A stretch of 64,000 nucleotides of DNA from Cloeon dipterum (Eukaryota; Arthropoda; Insecta; Ephemeroptera; Baetidae), in assembly GCF_949628265.1 (NCBI RefSeq), contig NC_088786.1:24201681-24265680 (forward strand). The letters run 5' to 3'. The notes under the pieces were generated by a model. That model did not search any database and was not told the origin of the DNA. It saw only the letters and a list, made by a program, of their open reading frames with translations. The translations under genes and the position numbers were made by a program. Below are positions 59,870 to 64,000 of the stretch, one piece after another (positions within the stretch are counted from its first letter, which is position 1; each line of letters opens with the position of its first letter).

Positions 59870-62800
59870 TCATTTGAGCGAGACGAGGAGAAACGCGACG
59901 GTGAGGGTGAAGAATCCCACGGTGGCGCGCGCCGCTGAACCTGTTGTGGGAGACAAAGAGGGATGAGTGAGGAAACACAAAAGTGCGAGGCGAAAAGCAA
60001 GACCCCAGCCGAGGACGACACTCGAGCCGCGATTTTTTAAGGTCACGGGGTAACTCACCGGTGCAGTAGGCATTGTTTTCCGCAGGCACGAGACCGTAAT
60101 CGCAGGAGCACTTGTTATTGCGGCACACTAGCCCCTCGGTGCTGACGGGGAGGAAACACTCGTAGCCCTTGCTGCAGTCGTCGCCCAGACCTGCTTAGAT
60201 CAACATTCACGCATCACGCCACGCGTCGTTAATTATTAATAGCGATCGACCCACCCTTCGAAGGGGTGCATGTGCCCAGCACCAAGTGGTGTTTCTTTTG
60301 GCACTGACACAGCTCGTCACGACACTCGCCGAATTCGCCAAGCGAAGGCGTGCACTGCTGACTTTCGGCGCACTCCTCGTTCAAGCCGTTAGTGACTGCA
60401 AGAGTTGGAAATCACATTAAAAATTAAAGATTGAGTTAAAATGAGAATTATCACATTATTTTGAATTCATTCCGATTTAATATTCTTTTTAAATTTGTGT
60501 TTTTCATCTATACACTTTAAATTTAGTTTGAGAATAGATCTTAAAAATAGCTTTCAACTAAAAAACTTTTTCCCAAGCTGTTTTTATTCCATATTTAAAT
60601 TGGATGTTGCACATGATGTTAAGTAATTTTTTTTTAATTTTAAATAGCTAATGAGCAAATAAAAAATTGAAATTATAGTCTTAAAAAAATATTTACTGGA
60701 TTTTTATTTAAGGAAAAAACTATCAACTAGATCTTTAAATTAAACGAAACATTAAAATATCTTAATAATCGACTAAAATGCATTTTTCATAGCTAAATCT
60801 ATACCAATTAGAAATTATCTTTGAGAAAATGAGACTTTACTGTCAATAACAAAGCAAAATAAGCGGGATTGCATGTACTTTTTTGGAGCAGAGATTCAGA
60901 CAGCTTTAAGTTTAGTTCAAGAGTGATTAAATCTTTGGTTACAAAAAAATTCAACACATTTTTCTACCCCAGCTCCTAATCGGCATATTTTTTCTACCAT
61001 CGTTATTTTCAGGCTATGCTATATATTTAATTTGAAGGTCCCATTTTCATTACAAACAAAAGGAGGTGCCTAATGAAACGACCCTTTCTCATTGCCTCTC
61101 ATTTACATGATGGCTGGAAGCTTTGTCTGCCTCTCATTGTTACGCCCTCGTTTACTCACTTGGCAAACATTCCGAAATGGCTAAATTGGACGTCCAGCCG
61201 GCCGGGCACTGGCACTTGTTTGCCGTGCACTCTGAATTAGCCACAGAGGCGCAGTCTTCTGACACGGAGCACGATCCGCCAACGCCTAAATAATGCATCA
61301 AAAATGGTGTTAGCACAAGCGGCGTGCGTTTTATGGCTTATGTCGGGGCTGTTATCTAAATCTTGGCTGCTGCACCACCCGTCATAAAAGCCAATGAAAA
61401 AGTGCGTCTGTCTCGACGTGAACGCAAGAGGGTGAGTGAAGCGAGGGTGCACCTCTTTATTTATGTTCCTTACCGACAGCACAGGCGCCTTCGCTATCCG
61501 CGTAGTATCCTGTTTTGCACACGCACATTTTTGTTTTCGTGTCACAAATCGAGTTGCCCACTTGGCAGTCGCTGTTTTCTGTGCACGTGTCTCCTAGATC
61601 TGGGTTTTCGTTCATTTTATATTTGCTGCAAATCGAAATATAACCCAAGCCAAACCTGGTGCATCCAAGTTGCAATTGCTGCCGTCGCTACTTGGGTGAT
61701 AGCCTTCATTGCACGTGCATTTGTTGCCAACGCAATCGATGTACATGTCAGAGAACTCGTTGGTTTTGTAAGGGACACTGCAGTCCCTCTCGTCAGAGCA
61801 TTCCTGACCAGGACCTGAGATAAATTTATTTAAGTTGCAAAGCAAATAGATAAAAGTTGTACACTTTTATGATATTTGATTTTTTTAAATTTAGCCACAT
61901 CTCGAAAGAAATTTTTCTGCATAAAGAAACGCCCGCCAGTACCTTTTACAATCCAGCAAATGTTATCTTCTACGATGTGGCGTGAAGAGGCGCCGCAGAC
62001 GCAATTTGAACTTCCTCCGTTTGATTTGCACTCAACTCTCGTGCCAAAGAGCGTGCACTGAGAAATTTCAGAGCAGCGTCTGTTGTAGGCAATAGTTTCT
62101 GAAATAAGTTAGCAAACGACTCATAAAAAAATAATTTTACATGCGCAAAATTTTCCCAAAGGTTTCTAAAAAAATGAAACGGAAATTCAATTTCATTCTT
62201 ACGGTTCAAGCACTCCTGCTTAGTTGCCGACGCCGCAGTTCCCATTCCGCAAACGCACACAGAGCCGTCACAGCTTGATCCCTTAATAACGCAATCTTCG
62301 TTCTGAGTGCACGGGCCCCCGATTTCTGCGCTCATTGATAACCGATTAGCTTTTTCTTTACAAATAAATCACTGTATTTAAATACCAGGAATACACTTGT
62401 CTTCAGTGGGAGATTTGAAGAAACCTGTTTTACATTTGCAGTATCCAGACGGAGGACACTCGGAATTCAGTGTACTGCATTCTGGGTCAGAGCTGCAAGC
62501 CGCTCCCAACTCTTAAAATATTTTTTAAAGACCTTTGTGTTACCTTCAGTTTTAAATTTACCTTTGTTCCCTCTTTTTGTGGCAGCGTGCATAAATGTAT
62601 TGTTACTTTTAGTCACTGTAAAGGTTGCAACTTGTTTAGAAAAATTCAAGGCACACGACTTGAGCTTCTCACCTTTGTGGTTAACCTTGAGCTTTCCTCT
62701 AACAGCTATAATATCACATAATTTAGATGTGTTGCAGAAGCCTCCGTCGTAAGTGCAATCTGAGTTCAAAGCGCACGGCTCACCAATATCTGAAAATAGA

Positions 62801-63607
62801 TATACTTTTTTATTTTGCTGCACATCGGAGTTTGACTGAAACCGACTTTCCACCCTCTTTCTGCAGTCTGAATATTCTCTCTGGTAAAATCCTTCGGCGC
62901 ACTGGCATTTGTTGTCCAAGCACTGCACAGAATTCGCCTCCACCAGAGAAGCGCATTCATCGTCCGAGTTGCAATCTGCTCCAAGCGCTGGCATGACAGT
63001 TTAACTTGTTTTTAATGTGAGAGCTTTATTTAAATTTAACATTTTTCAATACAAATATGGAGGAAATAGAAAATTGTTAATTTTTTCTTGCTATGATGTA
63101 ATCTCAGAAGAATCGAATCTATTTAAAAAAAGCGTTATGTAATGATCTTAGTCACCCTTTGAGGTCCAGCACCTTCCTCGGAGGTAGTGCATGCCGTCAG
63201 TGCAACCACATTTTCCGTTTTGGCACGTTCCACCGTTTAATAAAGCAGCAGAACACTGAACGTCTTCTTCGCACGCGTCACCAGCTCCGTGCACCACTTA
63301 GAAGTTTTAAATTTTTTACCACCCTTCCCGGCATTAAAATTTAATTTATTACCTGCCAAACATTTCTGCATGGTTGAGCTTAAAATCTGATTTCCAGAAC
63401 ATTCGCATAATTTCAAGTTGGTGTTGCAAGTGGATCCAGCAATATCCGCGCAGTCGGCATTTCCCTCGCAGATAACTAGAAGCATCCTTTTTAGAGAAAA
63501 ATTTCGTTTGAATCTTGCCAATTGCACATACGCCCTGAGAGATCTGAAGAGGTAGCTAGGGTGAAGAGGAAAATTTGCAGGAAAACATGCAAGAGTGATG
63601 ACTCCAT
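59870..63607 (-). CDS. Secreted, probably GPI-anchored protein of twelve EB-like Cys-rich modules
   Basis: Minus-strand exons: 63532-63607, 63353-63475, 63156-63296, 62847-62987, 62673-62789, 62386-62511, 62203-62325, 61943-62098, 61656-61814, 61474-61599, 61160-61285, 60255-60395, 60059-60190, 59870-59940, about 585 residues. Exon 1 encodes a signal peptide (LLHVFLQIFLFTLATSS). Each of the next twelve exons encodes one module of about 40-52 residues with the pattern C..C..C..C.C..C (for example GADCNSDDEC, NKCQCAEGFY). The last exon gives GSAARATV and a hydrophobic tail ending SLK, fitting GPI attachment near the Gly-Ser-Ala. All internal exons are phase 1-1. Modules resemble the EB domain often annotated as prion-like/pqn-type proteins in arthropods; the ligand is unknown. 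The borders of exons 4-5 are the weakest. Module 4 (exon 5) lacks the C.C pair. Confidence 0.85.
60396..61159 (-). other. Largest intron of the EB-module gene
   Basis: 764 nt, very AT-rich, between modules 11 and 10 in plus-strand order, while most introns of this gene are 46-240 nt. I see nothing recognisable inside it. Confidence 0.5.
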
Positions 63608-64000
63608 GGTGGCAGCTGAGTTATGAATAATCCTCAGCTCTGTGAATTTTGCGCCAGGTGTGAGTGACCATCGTTCTTATCGGCGCGCAGCAGAGATTAG
63701 AATGCCATTCTTTTTACTGCTTATCAATTTGGCACTCACGTCTGTGATTACTAATACACAGAAACCCTCTGCACATCTGCAGCAGCGCGTAAGTCTTCAA
63801 ACTTAAATTTCGATATGTCTTTGAGAGCTGCTTATCTTTGAAGACATAATATACCACCTGGTTTTGGTGACACATTGTGCCACTTGTGATTTCTATTTGA
63901 TAATCTTGTCTAATCAACAATGAGGTCTTTGCAGGTTATTCCTAGTCTAGTTTAAAAAAGAAAAACTGAACAACAAGTTGCTATATATAATTGCAAGAAG
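63608..64000. other. Upstream region of the EB-module gene
   Basis: 5' UTR and promoter side of the minus-strand EB-module gene. No clear TATA box was seen within 100 nt of the ATG, and no other gene is recognised before the window edge. Confidence 0.4.

Overview
The window looks like part of a compact animal genome, most likely an insect or a close hexapod relative. The coding genes have many short introns (about 50-100 nt) with GT-AG ends. Three genes encode Ala/Pro-rich arthropod cuticular proteins with the usual tiny first exon (Met-Ala-Phe-Lys, then an intron). The kinase at the left is closest to insect Slik. Species cannot be told from the sequence alone.

Layout: (1) bases 1-312 hold the 3' end of an unrecognised gene with a PPPPY motif. 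(2) 3.9-10.5 kb on + is a complete Slik/SLK/LOK Ste20-family kinase with 19 coding exons. (3) 12.4-28.5 kb is a cuticle-gene territory: three paralogous secreted cuticular protein genes (-, +, -) 3-10 kb apart, each with a TATA box. A 5'-truncated non-LTR retrotransposon with an open reverse transcriptase frame lies between the first two, and two shorter stretches look like LINE tails. (4) About 28.5-40.2 kb has no recognisable gene: AT-rich DNA with a few GC-richer patches and one small palindromic tandem repeat. (5) 40.4-52.5 kb is a dense housekeeping block: WDR37 (-) and dCMP deaminase (+) head to head, LETM1 (-) tail to tail with the deaminase, and ARMH3 (+) head to head with LETM1. (6) 53.7-58.1 kb on - is a type II membrane M1 aminopeptidase. 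(7) 59.9-63.6 kb on - is a secreted, probably GPI-anchored protein of twelve Cys-rich EB-like modules, one module per exon, every internal exon being phase 1-1.

The housekeeping genes are not functionally linked to one another in any obvious way: nucleotide metabolism (DCTD), mitochondrial inner membrane ion exchange (LETM1), Golgi/PI4KB-GBF1 biology (ARMH3), PACS-associated WD protein (WDR37). The two head-to-head pairs may share promoters. The cuticle genes are probably a local duplication cluster with stage- or epidermis-specific expression. All exon models were built by hand from reading frame, splice sites and phase. For every multi-exon gene given as complete, the exon lengths add up to a whole number of codons. 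Least secure are the two optional short introns and the fourth and fifth modules of the EB-like gene.
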